Source of the DNA: Cellulophaga sp. RHA19
GTDB lineage: Bacteria; Bacteroidota; Bacteroidia; Flavobacteriales; Flavobacteriaceae
NCBI RefSeq assembly: GCF_002813425.1
Contig: NZ_PHUL01000001.1
Location: forward strand, 1,933,001-1,997,000
DNA length: 64,000 bases
Reading direction: 5' to 3'
The notes under the pieces were generated by a model. It saw only the letters and a program-made list of their open reading frames with translations, ran no database searches and was not told the origin of the DNA. The stretch's first letter is position 1, and each line of letters begins with the position of its first letter. Of this stretch, positions 45,866 to 56,000 are shown piece after piece. The translations under genes and the position numbers were made by a program.

Positions 45866-47461
45866 TTATTTCAATTCTAATTCTTTTATTTCCTCTGTAG
45901 TTTCTCCTCTTAATTGTGTGTATACAGAAATAAGTTCAGATAGCTTTTTGGCGTTTGTTTTTGCCAAGTTGTTTTGCTGCTCTTTGTCTTCTTTTAAATT
46001 ATAAAGTTGATACTCATTAGCTATACCCAATTCTATGTTTACTTGTGTATTTATAGCTTTACCAGGGTAAGGCGGAATCAGTACCCAGTCGCCACTCCTT
46101 AAAGCTGTTTTTTTGCTAGCTTCTAAAATTAGATGTTCTCTTCCGTTTTTAGATGTACCCAATAATACATCTAACATTTGTTTACTGTCTTCTGTTTTAG
46201 TTTTATTACCAGTTAGTTTAGCAAACGAACTAAGTAAATCTACTTGGCAAACTAGCGCATTAGATACCCCTGGTGTAATTTTCCCTTTCCAATACGTAAT
46301 AAAAGGTACACGTGTACCAGCATCAAATAAACTGTATTTTCCGCCTCTTAAGCCACCTGCGGGTGTGTGTTTTCCTAATTTTTCTACAGCATCATCAAAA
46401 TAGCCATCGTTTAAAACAGGACCATTATCACTTGTAAATACAATTAAAGTATTTTCTAATAACTGTTCTTTTTCTAAAGTTTTTATAAACTCACCAATAA
46501 TCCAATCTGCTTCTAAAATTACATCACCTCTTGGTCCCATACCAGATGTACCAACAAAACGAGGGTGAGGTGTACGGGGTACGTGTGGTTGTTGCAAAGC
46601 ATAGTATAAAAAGAAAGGCTCGTTTTTATGTTTAGTAACGTAAGATTTAGCCTCTTTTAAAAAATGATCTGCCATATCTACATCACTCCATTTAGCAGCT
46701 TCGCCACCTTTCATAAAACCAATTCTAGGAATACCGTTTACAATACTATTATTATGTCCGTGATGCCATTTCATACTTAACAATTCCGGATTGTCTTTAC
46801 CTGTTGGCTGGTTGTCATAATTTTTAGAGTAATCTACCTCTATAGGATCTTTTGGATCTAAACCATCTACGTGTCCGTTTTTTATATAAACTGTTGGTAC
46901 ACGGTCTTGCGTAGCCGCCATAATGTAAGAATAGTCAAAACCAACCTCATTTGGGCCAGGAGAAACACGTTCATTCCAATTTACATTACCACTACCAAGA
47001 CCTAAATGCCATTTACCTACAATGCCAGTAGCGTAGCCTTCTTTTTTTAACATTTTAGGAATAGTAGTTTGCTCTGTGCTAATTATAAGTGGTGCTGTAC
47101 CAGGCAAAATAGCGGCATCTTTATTACGCCAAGGGTACACACCAGTTAGTAAACCATATCTACTAGGGGTACAAGTTGCAGATGTAGCATAACCATTAGT
47201 AAACCTAACGCCTTCGTTGGCAAGTTTATCTATATTTGGAGTATTTATTTCTGTAGCACCATTAGCACTAATATCTCCATAGCCTAAATCGTCCATATAA
47301 ATAACAACAATATTTGGTTTGGTAGCCTCCATTGCTGTTTCTTTATTGGCAGATTTGTCTGTGTCTTTTTTAGTTTCTTTACAACTGCTTGTAAAAATAC
47401 TAGCTACAATTGCTAGCGAAAAGTAAATATTTTTTCTTTTGGTTTTAAGTAAATGTATCAT
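45866..47461 (-). CDS. Family S1 formylglycine sulfatase, lipoprotein
   Basis: A 531-residue lipoprotein (IFTSSCKETK) with core CTPSR (Cys about residue 97) in SATCTPSRYGLLTG. Standard metal and active-site phrases are IYMDDLGYGDIS, IVGKWHLGLGSGN and FTSDNGPVLNDG. The length and motifs resemble arylsulfatase A-type family S1 members, a large branch with broad sugar-sulfate specificity. It is the last gene of the operon starting at 52878, with a terminator 25 bp after its stop. A lipid anchor suggests work at a membrane surface; the position of sulfate attacked is unknown. Confidence 0.92.
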   Translation of the reverse strand: MIHLLKTKRKNIYFSLAIVASIFTSSCKETKKDTDKSANKETAMEATKPNIVVIYMDDLGYGDISANGATEINTPNIDKLANEGVRFTNGYATSATCTPSRYGLLTGVYPWRNKDAAILPGTAPLIISTEQTTIPKMLKKEGYATGIVGKWHLGLGSGNVNWNERVSPGPNEVGFDYSYIMAATQDRVPTVYIKNGHVDGLDPKDPIEVDYSKNYDNQPTGKDNPELLSMKWHHGHNNSIVNGIPRIGFMKGGEAAKWSDVDMADHFLKEAKSYVTKHKNEPFFLYYALQQPHVPRTPHPRFVGTSGMGPRGDVILEADWIIGEFIKTLEKEQLLENTLIVFTSDNGPVLNDGYFDDAVEKLGKHTPAGGLRGGKYSLFDAGTRVPFITYWKGKITPGVSNALVCQVDLLSSFAKLTGNKTKTEDSKQMLDVLLGTSKNGREHLILEASKKTALRSGDWVLIPPYPGKAINTQVNIELGIANEYQLYNLKEDKEQQNNLAKTNAKKLSELISVYTQLRGETTEEIKELELK

Positions 47462-47485
47462 TGAATTGGTTTTGTGGCTAAAGTA

Positions 47486-48868
47486 TTACTTTTTTAAGGA
47501 TTTTTCGCGTGTTTTTTTCCATCTTTTATCCTCTTTAATTACATTTTCTGCATGAGGATCTAACCAACCAGGAGCCTTATTTTTAGCATCCCAATTGGCA
47601 TAAGACTTTTCTAAATCTAAGCATATCTCTGGATGTTGTTTAGCAATGTCATACCGCTCTAAATTATCTTCTTCAATATTAAAAAGTAGGGTTTTATTTT
47701 TATAGGCACTTTTGTATAATTTGTATTTTCCTTTTCTAACAGCATATTCAAAATTACCAGAAGACCTCCAAAATAGTATGTTGTGTGGGTTACCTTTATT
47801 TTTATTTAATATGTAAGGCATTAAATCTACACCATCTAATTGTTTTTCTTTTGAAGCACTAGCACCCGAAGCATTTAAAAACGTAGGAAATAAATCTAAT
47901 GATGAAATAGGTTTAGAATACAGGCTCTTTTCTTTTATTTTACTTGGCCAGGAAATAAAAAATGGCACTTTTATTCCGCCTTCAAACAACATTCCTTTGT
48001 GTCCTCTGTTTGGGCTGTTGTCTGCATGCTCTATTCTTCCTCCATTATCACTTAAAAAAACTAATATAGTGTTGTCTTTTATACCATTAGCAACTAGTGT
48101 AGAGTCTATTTTGCCAACATTTTCATCAACGGCATTAACCATAGCTGCATACACACTTCTGCCAGCATACTCTATATGTTTAGTTTTCTCTAAATACTTT
48201 TTTGTAGCGTGGTCTGGTGCGTGTGGTGCATTGTAAGCCAAGTAAATAAAAAAGGGTTTCTTATCTTTTTTATTAATAAAATTAATGGCTTCATTGGTAA
48301 AATCGTCTGTTAAATAACCAAGTTCCTCTTTGGGGACTGGTTTTCTGTTACGATATATGGTCTTAATCTTACTTTGTGCTGTTCCCCAGTAGTTCATAGC
48401 TCCGCCAGGAAAGCCAAACCAATGGTCAAATCCTTGTGCAGGAGGGTACAAATCTGGGTGATCTCCTAAATGCCATTTACCAATTGCACTTGTTCTATAA
48501 CCTTGTTCTTTTAAAGCTTCAGATATTAGTTTTTCTGATAAGGGTGTACCAACTGTAACATCATTTTCTCCGTTATAAGGCATATTACAATCGTGCCCAA
48601 AACGCGCCTGATATCTACCCGTAAGTAAACCCGCTCTAGACGGACTACAATATGGATGCGAAACATATCCATTAGAAAATACAACACCTTCTGATGCTAG
48701 CCTGTCTAAGTTTGGTGTTGGAATATCTGTTGCACCATTAAACCCCACATCTGCCCAACCTTGATCATCTGTTAGTATAACAATAATATTGGGTTGCTTT
48801 TGTGCTGTTACTATTTGTATAAAAAGCAGAAAATAAACAAAGAGTATTATATTTTTTAAATAGCTCAT
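47486..48868 (-). CDS. Family S1 formylglycine sulfatase, secreted, short form
   Basis: At 460 residues this is the shortest of the nine sulfatases, yet all motifs are present: signal peptide (IQIVTAQ), ILTDDQGWADVG, core CSPSR (Cys about residue 73) with AGLLTGRY, AIGKWHLGDHP and FLSDNGGRIEHA. The C-terminal subdomain is compact (KYKLYKSAYKNKTLLFNIEED), so the length reflects a lean fold rather than truncation. It lies two bases after the GH2 stop and 24 bp before the next sulfatase. It probably acts together with that GH2, for example by freeing a sulfated galactose end before it is cut (inference). Confidence 0.92.
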   Translation of the reverse strand: MSYLKNIILFVYFLLFIQIVTAQKQPNIIVILTDDQGWADVGFNGATDIPTPNLDRLASEGVVFSNGYVSHPYCSPSRAGLLTGRYQARFGHDCNMPYNGENDVTVGTPLSEKLISEALKEQGYRTSAIGKWHLGDHPDLYPPAQGFDHWFGFPGGAMNYWGTAQSKIKTIYRNRKPVPKEELGYLTDDFTNEAINFINKKDKKPFFIYLAYNAPHAPDHATKKYLEKTKHIEYAGRSVYAAMVNAVDENVGKIDSTLVANGIKDNTILVFLSDNGGRIEHADNSPNRGHKGMLFEGGIKVPFFISWPSKIKEKSLYSKPISSLDLFPTFLNASGASASKEKQLDGVDLMPYILNKNKGNPHNILFWRSSGNFEYAVRKGKYKLYKSAYKNKTLLFNIEEDNLERYDIAKQHPEICLDLEKSYANWDAKNKAPGWLDPHAENVIKEDKRWKKTREKSLKK

Positions 48869-48870
48869 AT

Positions 48871-51342
48871 TTACTTAGTTTTTATAGTTATTGTAGCAGA
48901 ACTAAGTTTATCTGAACTTGCGGTAATTTTAATTTCACCAGCAGTTTCTGTAGCTTTTATAATAGCTAAGCTTTTACCGTAAAAGGATTTAATATAATTT
49001 GCTTTAAAAGACTCTAGTGAAGCAGAGTTGCCATTACCAACAGCTTCTAAATCTCCATTACCAGATACTTTAAATGTTATAAGGTTATCTGCTTTAGGAC
49101 ATAAATTACCATCTTTATCTTCAACCCTAACTGTAATAAATGATAAATCTTTTCCAGATGCATTAATCGTATTTCTGTCTGCTGTTAATTTTATTTTATA
49201 AGGTTTACCTGCTGTTTTAATTTCTTTAGTAGCAACTGGTTTCCCATTTTTATAACCAACAACTTTTAAGCTTCCGGGTTGGTAAGGTACATTCCAAGAT
49301 AATCTGTATTTAGAGTCAATAGTACCGCCTTTAAAACCGTTATATTCTGCAAAAATAGTAGTGGTGTCTTTTCCTTTTATTTTTTTGCCGTAAGATTTTC
49401 CGTTTACAAAAAGTTCTACTTCATCGCAATTTGTATACGAATAAACAGGAATGGTTTGCCCTTCTTTGCCCTCCCAGTTCCAATGTGGTAATACGTGTAC
49501 CATTGGCTCTGTTGTCCATTGACTTTGGTACAAATAAAACCTGTCTTTAGGAAAACCTACCAAATCTACAGGCGCAAAATAAGAAGCGTGAGATGGCCAA
49601 TCATCATTCCAATATCCGTTTGTAGAGTTATCTCTTCCGCCATATGGAGTAGGTTCTCCTAAATAATCAAAACCTGTCCATATAAATTCTCCCAACGAAT
49701 GTGGATTTTGCTTTTGGGCTTCAAATTCTACCTCTGGAGGATACGTCCAAGACGGACCAATATTTACATCATAACTAGAAACTTGATTTGTTTCTTTGCT
49801 AACTCTTTCTTTTAACGGAAACTCATAATAACCTCTAGTACTTGTTTGTGAAGATGTTTCTGAACCGTAAAAAATCATATCAGGGTTCTGTTCTCTAATT
49901 TCTGCATAGTAAGCAGGTTTGTAGTTTACACCAACAACATCTATTTGGTATGCCAATTTATTTGTAAACGAAGTAGGGTAGTAGTTAAAACCAGCAGTTG
50001 TAGGTCTAGAGGCATCTTCATTATGGCAAATGTCATTTAGCATTTTAGCTATTTTCCAACCATCTTTTTTACCTTGTTCTAAAATTTCATTTCCAATACT
50101 CCACATAATTACAGATGGGTGGTTACGATCTCTTTTTATCATATCTCGTAAATCTTTTTCTGCCCATTTGTCAAAATATTTATGGTAACCATTAGGTACT
50201 TTAGCCTCTTTCCATTCATCAAAAGCTTCATCTATAACCACAATACCTAGTCTGTCACAAACCTGTAGCATTTCTGTAGAAGGTGGGTTGTGACTTGTGC
50301 GTAATGCGTTGGCACCCATTTGTTGCATTATTTGCATTTGGCGTTCTGTAGCTCTATAATTTACAGCGGCACCCAAAGGCCCAAGATCATGATGCATACA
50401 AACACCATTAAGCTCTACAGCTTTTCCGTTTAGGTAAAAACCTTCTTTTTTAAACTCAATAGTTCTAATACCAAATTCTGTAGTATACTCATCTACAACA
50501 GTATTGTTTATTTTAATACGACTTACGGCTTTGTATAAATTAGGCTTACCAATATCCCATAGAGTAGGGTTAGAAACTGTAATTTCTTGTGTTTGTTTTT
50601 GTTCTGATGTTTTATCTAGTTCTACTTTGTTGTTAGAAACAGCAACAGTTGCATTATTTATATCTAAAATAGTTGTCTCTAAGACTATGTTGGCAGTACT
50701 ATTTAATGTGTTTTTAATTTTAGTTTCTATGTTAACAATAGCTTTGTTGTCATCTATTTTAGGTGTAGTAATATATGTACCCCATTGCGGAATATGCACT
50801 GGTTCGTTTAATTTTAGCCTTACATTGCGGTAAATACCAGCACCAGGGTACCATCTTTCAGACAAAATTTCTGGTGCCAATTGTACGGCAATAACATTGT
50901 TTTCTCCAAATTTAATAAACGGTGTTAAATTATACTCAAAACCACTATATCCGTAATGGCGTTCTCCAACAAAATTACCGTTTATATACACTTTAGAGTT
51001 ATCCATAACCCCATCAAACTCTATAGAAATTTGCTTATTCTTATTTTTTGCATCTACTTTAAAATGTTTTCGGTACCAAGCAATACCATCTATGGGTAAA
51101 CCACCATTACGAGCATTATTTTTGTCGCTAAACGGACCTTCTATAGCCCAATCATGTGGTACGTTTACTTTTCTCCAATTGCTATCATCAAAATTTACAG
51201 TTTCTGCATTTGGTACACTATCTTTTATAAATAACCAGTTTTTATTAAAATCTTGATCCTCTAAAACTTCTATTTCTTTTTTTTGACAAGAAGAAAAGAT
51301 AACTAGAAAAAGTAGTAAAGCAGTTAGTTTATATGTTTGCAT
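48871..51342 (-). CDS. GH2 beta-galactosidase, lipoprotein
   Basis: An 823-residue lipoprotein (LVIFSSCQKK). The usual GH2 order is clear: sugar-binding sandwich (WRKVNVPHDWAIEGPF, FDGVMDNSKVYINGNF), Ig-like domain, TIM barrel with acid/base Glu in IMWSIGNEI near residue 418 and nucleophile Glu in FYGSETSS near 492, then DUF4982-like and Ig-like C-terminal domains (VPVYSYTNCDEVELFVNG, ITVRVEDKDGNLCP). Of the three GH2s it is the most canonical and the best candidate for ordinary exo-beta-galactosidase activity releasing D-galactose. It is flanked by sulfatases on both sides (12 bp and 2 bp), in the P6 operon. Confidence 0.92.
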   Translation of the reverse strand: MQTYKLTALLLFLVIFSSCQKKEIEVLEDQDFNKNWLFIKDSVPNAETVNFDDSNWRKVNVPHDWAIEGPFSDKNNARNGGLPIDGIAWYRKHFKVDAKNKNKQISIEFDGVMDNSKVYINGNFVGERHYGYSGFEYNLTPFIKFGENNVIAVQLAPEILSERWYPGAGIYRNVRLKLNEPVHIPQWGTYITTPKIDDNKAIVNIETKIKNTLNSTANIVLETTILDINNATVAVSNNKVELDKTSEQKQTQEITVSNPTLWDIGKPNLYKAVSRIKINNTVVDEYTTEFGIRTIEFKKEGFYLNGKAVELNGVCMHHDLGPLGAAVNYRATERQMQIMQQMGANALRTSHNPPSTEMLQVCDRLGIVVIDEAFDEWKEAKVPNGYHKYFDKWAEKDLRDMIKRDRNHPSVIMWSIGNEILEQGKKDGWKIAKMLNDICHNEDASRPTTAGFNYYPTSFTNKLAYQIDVVGVNYKPAYYAEIREQNPDMIFYGSETSSQTSTRGYYEFPLKERVSKETNQVSSYDVNIGPSWTYPPEVEFEAQKQNPHSLGEFIWTGFDYLGEPTPYGGRDNSTNGYWNDDWPSHASYFAPVDLVGFPKDRFYLYQSQWTTEPMVHVLPHWNWEGKEGQTIPVYSYTNCDEVELFVNGKSYGKKIKGKDTTTIFAEYNGFKGGTIDSKYRLSWNVPYQPGSLKVVGYKNGKPVATKEIKTAGKPYKIKLTADRNTINASGKDLSFITVRVEDKDGNLCPKADNLITFKVSGNGDLEAVGNGNSASLESFKANYIKSFYGKSLAIIKATETAGEIKITASSDKLSSATITIKTK

Positions 51343-51354
51343 AAGGTTTATTTT

Positions 51355-52878
51355 TTAGTTTGATTTAAGTTGAGGTTTAGAAGTAGAAATATCTAACGGG
51401 TCATTCATTGCTTTTTGAAGCTTTTGTAGTTCATTAAATAATTGTACCACCCTGTTTTGTTCTTCAGGTAGGTTAGCAATGTTATTCATTTCTTCTGGGT
51501 CTTTGTTAAGGTTAAACAGCAGTACTTTTTTTATTTTTGGATATACAAGTAGCTTGTAGCCATCTTTTCTAATCATTCTTTGTACGTCTAAATACGCACC
51601 ATAAACACTAGTGTATTTACTTTGGTTAGAGTTTTGTTTTGCTAATTGTAAAAAGCTATTAAACTCTACATAACTGGGTTTTTGTATACCTGCAATTTCT
51701 AGTGATGTTGCCATAGCATCTTGTAAGTACACATCTGCAGTATTTTTTTTGTTTTTTGGAATATCTGGACCAACAATTACCATTGGAGGCCTAATACTAT
51801 GGTCAAATAAATTTTGTTTACCAAGTAAGCCGTGTTTTCCCATAGCTAGTCCATGGTCTGATGTAAAAATGATATACGTATTGTCTATTTTTCCAGAGTT
51901 TTTTAATGCTTTTAGTATTTTTCCTATTTGAGCATCTAAGTGTGTTATGCTGGCGTAATACTCTTTTATATGTGTTTTTATTGCAAGCTCTGTTCTAGGA
52001 AAAGGAGCTAAGGCTTCGTCTCGTAAATCATCACCATTGGCAATACTATGCCTGTACGGATACTCTGGCAAAAAACTTTTAGGCAAACTAATGTCTTTTA
52101 CATTATACATATCTTGATATGCTTTTGGAGCCTGCCTAGGATCATGCGGAGCATTAAAAGCCAAATACATAAAAAAAGGTGTTTCTTTTTCTTTTGCTGT
52201 ATTTATAAACGTAATAGCATCGTCTTTTAAAACTTCACTCCAATGTTTTCCGTCTTTCCAGTATCCGCCTTTAGTATTATCTGTAGGCAACCAAGTTGTA
52301 TCTGTAGTAGTTTTTGGTCTATTGTAACCATTGGGCATAATTGTTTTAGAATCTGGGTTTTTAGTTTTGTAAAGCGAATCGAACTTTGCTACCATAGTTG
52401 CATGGTCCCAAGCATCTTTAGGCATACCAGGTCTTATATGCGCAGTGTTTTTAAAAACTTTTGTTGCTGCAGCATCTACGTGCCATTTGCCGGTCATATA
52501 CGTGTCATAACCACTATTTTCTAATAGTTTTCCCCATGTTTTATCTAAAGAATCTTGTTTTTTCCAGTTTTGTCTAAAGTTATTAGCTCTCCATACAGAT
52601 CTGCCAGAAATAAGCATTGCTCTAGATGCAGCACATACTGCACCGCTCCAAGAACCCATATTGTAAGCGTTAGTAAAGGTTGTACCTTGGTGTACAAGAG
52701 CATCCATATTTGGAGTCTTAATTTCAGAATTTCCTAAGGCATTAATAGATGTGTATGTTTGGTCATCTGTAAAAATAAAAACAATGTTAGGTTGTTGTTT
52801 TTTTGACTTTGGATTGCTTTTTTTACCACAAGCACTAAGTGTAAGTACTAGTATTAAAACAGCTGCATAAATCTTCAT
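51355..52878 (-). CDS. Family S1 sulfatase with CAASR core, lipoprotein
   Basis: The frame runs to 52911, but the ATG at 52878 gives a proper lipoprotein signal (LVLTLSACGKK) and leaves the 5' hairpin at 52901-52933 outside the gene; about 507 residues result. The core is CAASR (Cys about residue 81), with Ala for Pro as in the relative at 14775. FIFTDDQTYTSIN, MTGKWHVDAAAT and FTSDHGLAMGKHG are intact, so unlike that relative the metal motif is standard. It is the first gene of the P6 operon (sulfatase-GH2-sulfatase-sulfatase). Substrate unknown; the pair 14775/51355 probably have related but distinct targets. Confidence 0.9.
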   Translation of the reverse strand: MKIYAAVLILVLTLSACGKKSNPKSKKQQPNIVFIFTDDQTYTSINALGNSEIKTPNMDALVHQGTTFTNAYNMGSWSGAVCAASRAMLISGRSVWRANNFRQNWKKQDSLDKTWGKLLENSGYDTYMTGKWHVDAAATKVFKNTAHIRPGMPKDAWDHATMVAKFDSLYKTKNPDSKTIMPNGYNRPKTTTDTTWLPTDNTKGGYWKDGKHWSEVLKDDAITFINTAKEKETPFFMYLAFNAPHDPRQAPKAYQDMYNVKDISLPKSFLPEYPYRHSIANGDDLRDEALAPFPRTELAIKTHIKEYYASITHLDAQIGKILKALKNSGKIDNTYIIFTSDHGLAMGKHGLLGKQNLFDHSIRPPMVIVGPDIPKNKKNTADVYLQDAMATSLEIAGIQKPSYVEFNSFLQLAKQNSNQSKYTSVYGAYLDVQRMIRKDGYKLLVYPKIKKVLLFNLNKDPEEMNNIANLPEEQNRVVQLFNELQKLQKAMNDPLDISTSKPQLKSN

Positions 52879-52900
52879 AACTATATGTTTTACCATAAAA

Positions 52901-52933
52901 TTATTGTGCACACTAAAGTTGTGCGCACAATAA
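52901..52933 (-). other. Strong hairpin in the 5' leader of the sulfatase 51355 mRNA
   Basis: Arms TTATTGTGCACAC and GTGCGCACAATAA pair at 12 of 13 positions around a 7-nt loop. With the P6 start point near 52947, the hairpin lies wholly inside the leader, 22 nt before the ATG at 52878. There is no clean T run after it, so it looks more like a stability or translation element, or a DNA operator, than a terminator. Confidence 0.65.
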
Positions 52934-52953
52934 TAAAATTAACTCCTATGTAA

Positions 52954-53014
52954 CAAAGTTGAGATTTGTAGCTTTAAAAGCAGTATACAGATGGTTTTAA
53001 TAATAAAACATATG
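52954..53014 (-). promoter_or_regulatory. Twin CATATG-box promoter P6 (sulfatase-GH2-sulfatase-sulfatase operon)
   Basis: On the minus strand, CATATG starts at 53014 and CATCTG at 52993 (21-bp pitch, spacer TTTTATTATTAAAAC). CAACTTTG (7 of 8) starts at 52961. It lies between the regulator's stop and the sulfatase. Confidence 0.72.
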
Positions 53015-53028
53015 TTTTTTACTAAAGT

Positions 53029-56000
53029 CTATTCTTTATCTGTGGTGTCTTCATTATTAATTCTTATGTATTTGCTAGGGACAACTCCAAATTGTTTTTT
53101 AAAACATTTAGAAAAGTATGATGCTGTGTTAAAACCGGTCATATACATAATTTCTTTTACAGATAAATCGCTTTTTTCAAAAAGCTGTACAGCTCTTTTT
53201 AATCTAATATTTCTTATAAATTCACTAGAAGAAAGTCCCGTTAATTCTTTAATTTTTAAATACAAGTTACTTCTACTCATATTCATTTCTTTAACCAACA
53301 TTTCTACACTAAATTCTGAGTTCATCATATGTTTTTCTACAATTTCTATGGCGTTTTGTAAAAAAGTCTCATCAGAAGATGTAACTGTAACTTCATTTGG
53401 TTGCAGTGTAATTTCTCTGTTAAATTTTTTCCTTAATTTTTCTCTGTCATTTAAAATATTAGAAAGTTTAAGCTCTAGTAATTCTAAGTCAAAAGGTTTT
53501 CTAATGTAAGCATCTGCACCTGTTTTAAGCCCCTCAATTTCTTTTTCTTGAGATGTTTTTGCTGTTAGCATAACTACAGGAATATGACTGGTTTCTTGTG
53601 TAGATTTTATTTGGTTACAAAATTCTATACCATCCATAACTGGCATAACTAAATCTGTAATCACAATATTAGGAATAAACTTTTTGGCAAGTTCTAGTCC
53701 TTTTTCTCCATTTTCAGCTTCGTAAACGTAGTAACTTTCACCTAGTCCCTTTTTAATAAAAGACCGTATGTCTTGGTTATCATCTATAATTAATAATATA
53801 GGTAGTTTAGATCTAGACCTAGTCATATTTTGGTCTATAATATCATCCATAAAACTAATTGCGTGTGACTCTGCATCTACCTTACTAATAAATGTATTTT
53901 CCTCAAAAACTTCATGAAAGTTAAGTTCTTTCTTTTCTTGGTAAGTTTCTTTATCTTTTGGCAACCAAACATAAAAGGTAGATCCATTTTCAGAGTCGCT
54001 CTGTACTTTTATAATACCTTGATGCAGTTCTACCAAGTTTTTGGTAAATGACAATCCAATGCCTGTTCCTTTGGTGTTTACGTGAGTTGTAATACCAATA
54101 TCTGTATAAAAACGCTCAAAAATATGTTGTAACCTGTGTGCAGGTATACCAGGTCCAGAATCTTTTACTTGTATCACTATATATTTAGACTGATCTATAT
54201 TAAGATCTATATCTGTAGGTTTTATAAAGTCTTTGCCATTAAATATATCTAGTTTAATACTACCATTTTCTGGAGTAAATTTAAATGCATTGGAAAGTAA
54301 ATTGTTTATAATTTTTTCAACAGCATCAGGATCAAACCAACTTAAAATAGATTCATTAGAAACATTAATTTTAAAATTGATATTCTTTTTTCGACTTAAA
54401 AACTGAAATGGTTCACCAACATCCTTTAAAAACTCTACAATATTATTTTTACTTAGGTTAAGACTCATTTTACCGTGGTCCATTTTTCTAAAATCTAATA
54501 GTTGATTTACTAAGCGTAACAAATAATCTGTGTTTTTGCGCATTAACACATATTGGTCTTTTGCTTCTTTAGGGCTAATGGTATCTGCTTTTTTTAATAA
54601 AAAATCTAAAGGGCCTTTTATAAGTGTTAGTGGAGTTCTAAACTCATGAGATATGTTTGTAAAAAACTCTAGTTTTAAACGGTGAATTTCTTCGTGTTTT
54701 TCTTTCTCTAGATGATCTAACTCTAGCTTATGTTTTTCTGCAGATCTTATAATGGTGTATCTTCTAAAAGCAAGTAATAGTACAACTGCAAGCAATACGT
54801 ATAGCACTTTAGCAAGTGTTGTTCTCCACCAAGGTGGCGTAACATCTATTTTTAGCTCAATTGGTGTCTCATCCCAAATATAATCGTTATTAGATGCTTT
54901 TATTTTTAGCACATAAGATCCTGGTTCTAGATTTGTATAGGTAGCATATCTATTTTTTGATGTTGTGTATATCCAATCCTTGTCAAAACCTTCTAATTTA
55001 TAAGCATATTTGTTTTTTCTAGATGCGGCATAGTGTAATGCAGCAAACTCAAAAGAGAAATTGTTTTCGCTATATTTTAGTTTTATTTTATCTATAGCGT
55101 TTATAGACTTGTCTAGAATTACTCTTCCGTTTATACGTTCTCCAATTGCAACAGGTTTATTAAAAATAGAGAAGTTGGTAAGTACAGTTTCAGCTTTAAT
55201 TTTGTTACTTATTATTTCTTCAGGATAAAAAGTGGTAAAACCATTTACACCACCAAAAAATAACTGACCTTCCTTGGTTTTTAAAGCTGTTAGCTCGCTA
55301 AACTCATTACTTTGTAATCCGTCATTAACATCATAATTCTGAAAACTTTCATCAGTAGGGTTAAATTTAGATAATCCATTGTTTGTAGATATCCATAAAT
55401 TACCTTGGTTATCTTCTAAAATACCTTTAATTACATTATTGGGTAACCCTTCCTTTTCTGTGTAACGTTTAAAACCTATTGTTTTATCTTTATTTACAAT
55501 TAGTTTATTTAGTCCGCCTCCAAATGTACCAACCCATATGGTCCCCGATTTACACTCAAAAACAGTTAGTATATAATTATGACTTAATGTTGTATCATCA
55601 TCAGGATTATTTTTAAAGGTTATAAATTTAGGGTTTTTAGAATTTTGTTGTTCAGGAGTTAACTTACTTAAACCATTACCTGTGGCAAACCATTTATTTC
55701 CTTTAGAGTCTTCAAAAATATCTCTAATAATATTATTAGGTAAGCTATACTGTTGGTTGTTATTCTGTTTTAAAATATCTTTAGTAAATGTAGAGCCATC
55801 TTTATTAATTAGCCATCTGTGTACACCGTCATTATAAGTTCCTATCCATATATTTTTTTCTTTGTCTTGTAAAATAGAAAACACACTACCAGATATGTCT
55901 GGGATTAATTTTAAATCGTTTTCAGATAATTTTTTATCATTAGTAACATCAATCTCATAAAGTCCTGGAGAAAATTCACCTCCAATGAATATTTTTCTTT

